Origin: Jejuia pallidilutea
GTDB lineage: Bacteria; Bacteroidota; Bacteroidia; Flavobacteriales; Flavobacteriaceae
Reading direction: 5' to 3'
NCBI RefSeq assembly: GCF_002973595.1
Contig: NZ_PVEO01000002.1
Location: 124,001 to 188,000 of the forward strand
Length of the DNA: 64,000 bases
The position numbers and the translations under genes were made by a program. Positions 63,085-64,000 of the stretch are shown here, piece after piece; position 1 is the stretch's first letter; each line of letters starts with the position of its first letter. The notes under the pieces were generated by a model, which was not told the DNA's origin, searched no databases, and worked only from the letters and a program-made list of their open reading frames with translations.

Positions 63085-64000
63085 ATGAAAAAGAGCAAAA
63101 ACTTTATAGTTTTTTTATTCGCGATATTTATAAGCTCATCAGCATTATACACTTGTAAAGAAGCAGTAAAAAAGGAAACTATATTGGCTACAAATACCCA
63201 TAAACAAAACAAAAAACAAGCACAACCATTATCACAAGAATTTAAGGACTATTGGTATGCTGGTACTGCCGAAATTTCATCATATAAGCTCAATCAAGCA
63301 CGCTATGGCGAAAACAGAGAAGGTACAGCTGTTTTAATTTATGTAACCGAAGATTTTCTTCCAGAAATTCAAGTAAAAGCCAATAATCAAAATGCTACAA
63401 ATATTCCTATTTTAAAACTAAACGCCACAAAAAATTTTAATACAGGCATTTATCCGTATTCCATAATGCAAAGTACATTCTATCCTGTAGCCAACAATCA
63501 ACATGCTTTAAAAGTATCTAGTTCTATGCAAGAATGGTGCGGGCAAATGTATGTGCAATTAAATAATAAAGAAAAATTCAATATTGCATCGCATTCTTAT
63601 TTTGAAGGAGAAGCTGATGAAAACTTTAAACTAGACAAAACCACTCTAGAAAACGAATTGTGGATACAACTACGTATTAACCCAAAATCCTTACCTACTG
63701 GAAATTTAAAAATTATACCCTCGCTAGAGTTTTTAAAAATGAAACATAAAGAGATAAAGCCCTATAATGCAAATGCCATTTTAACAGATAGCACCTACAC
63801 ACTAGCCTATAAGAATTTAGACAGAACTCTAACTATTGATTATAACCCTGAATTCCCATATGAAATTTTAAGCTGGAAAGAAACCTTTAAGAGTGGTTCT
63901 AAAATTATGGAAACCACAGCTACAAAATTAAAAACCATTACATCTGCGTATTGGCAAAAAAACAGTAATACCGATGAAGTTTTAAGAGATACACTACAAC
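63085..64000 (+). CDS. Exported protein, cut by the window end
   Basis: The frame is open from ATG 63085 to the window end (305 codons seen). The start has a hydrophobic signal and a cysteine in SALYTCKEA, perhaps a lipoprotein site though the lipobox is weak. The body has EWCGQMYVQLNNK and repeated beta-strand features. In Flavobacteria this type is sometimes mis-labelled septum formation inhibitor Maf because of its neighbour; no Maf motif is present. Function unknown. Confidence 0.7.
   Translation, partial: MKKSKNFIVFLFAIFISSSALYTCKEAVKKETILATNTHKQNKKQAQPLSQEFKDYWYAGTAEISSYKLNQARYGENREGTAVLIYVTEDFLPEIQVKANNQNATNIPILKLNATKNFNTGIYPYSIMQSTFYPVANNQHALKVSSSMQEWCGQMYVQLNNKEKFNIASHSYFEGEADENFKLDKTTLENELWIQLRINPKSLPTGNLKIIPSLEFLKMKHKEIKPYNANAILTDSTYTLAYKNLDRTLTIDYNPEFPYEILSWKETFKSGSKIMETTATKLKTITSAYWQKNSNTDEVLRDTLQ

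Overview
The window is AT-rich chromosomal DNA from a member of the Bacteroidota, most likely a marine-type Flavobacteriaceae. This rests on the gene families present (a 640-residue NagB/PIG-L fusion, DUF4294, DUF4159, group III truncated hemoglobin, a UbiA-type geranylgeranyl transferase, a 7TM-HD protein), on promoters of the TAnnTTTG type, on frequent TTG starts and on tRNAs without encoded CCA. No ribosomal RNA or long conserved marker is present, so the genus is not named.

Left chromosomal part (1-35336). An amino-sugar operon (sugar/H+ symporter plus NagB-PIG-L fusion) is followed by tRNA-Pro and tRNA-Ser, a membrane HD phosphohydrolase, a thiolase, an NlpC/P60 peptidase, two Fe-S/reductase-like proteins, and an envelope group (MlaD-like, N-acetylmuramoyl-L-alanine amidase, divergent LptD). 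Next come RidA, a hybrid histidine kinase, GMP reductase, a tandem ABC ATPase, a pfkA-gap-BadF-type kinase group, TamB, TsaD, a PpiC-type isomerase, RsmE, DUF4159, two small SPOUT methyltransferases, an AI-2E transporter, a THUMP-like methyltransferase and a universal stress protein.

Mobile element (35337-56497). A 21-kb island sits in a tRNA-Arg(TCT) gene. It is bounded by a perfect 93-bp direct repeat that starts in the anticodon loop and covers the tRNA 3' half and its terminator. Inside each end lies a tandem TTGAACC arm-type repeat. The island carries a tyrosine recombinase, an excisionase-like HTH protein, a DUF3987 helicase/primase-like protein, a DUF5131 protein, a RecA-like ATPase and a DUF3871 protein, but no relaxase or capsid genes that I can see. 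Its cargo is a defence block: XRE regulator, HsdM, HsdS, HsdR, an HExxH metallopeptidase and a DUF262/HNH protein in one orientation, followed by a three-gene toxin-antitoxin-SecB-like chaperone (TAC) operon with paired operator repeats at its promoter. Further left are a gene split by an in-frame TAA, a G-rich nested inverted repeat that could be an oriT or replication site, a RadC-like protein, an XRE repressor with two operators, and two unknown proteins, one of which has no normal start codon.

Right chromosomal part (56498-64000). The intact tRNA-Arg is followed by an M42 peptidase, a forward group (DUF4294, hemolysin III, GNAT), a truncated hemoglobin, and an operon of DUF2520 protein, KdsC-like phosphatase, UbiA prenyltransferase, Maf pyrophosphatase and an exported protein cut by the window end.

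The most noteworthy items are the TAC operon inside a restriction island, the in-frame stop in 38309-39037, the nested repeat at 38157-38263, and a likely poly-A slip at the 5' end of tamB.
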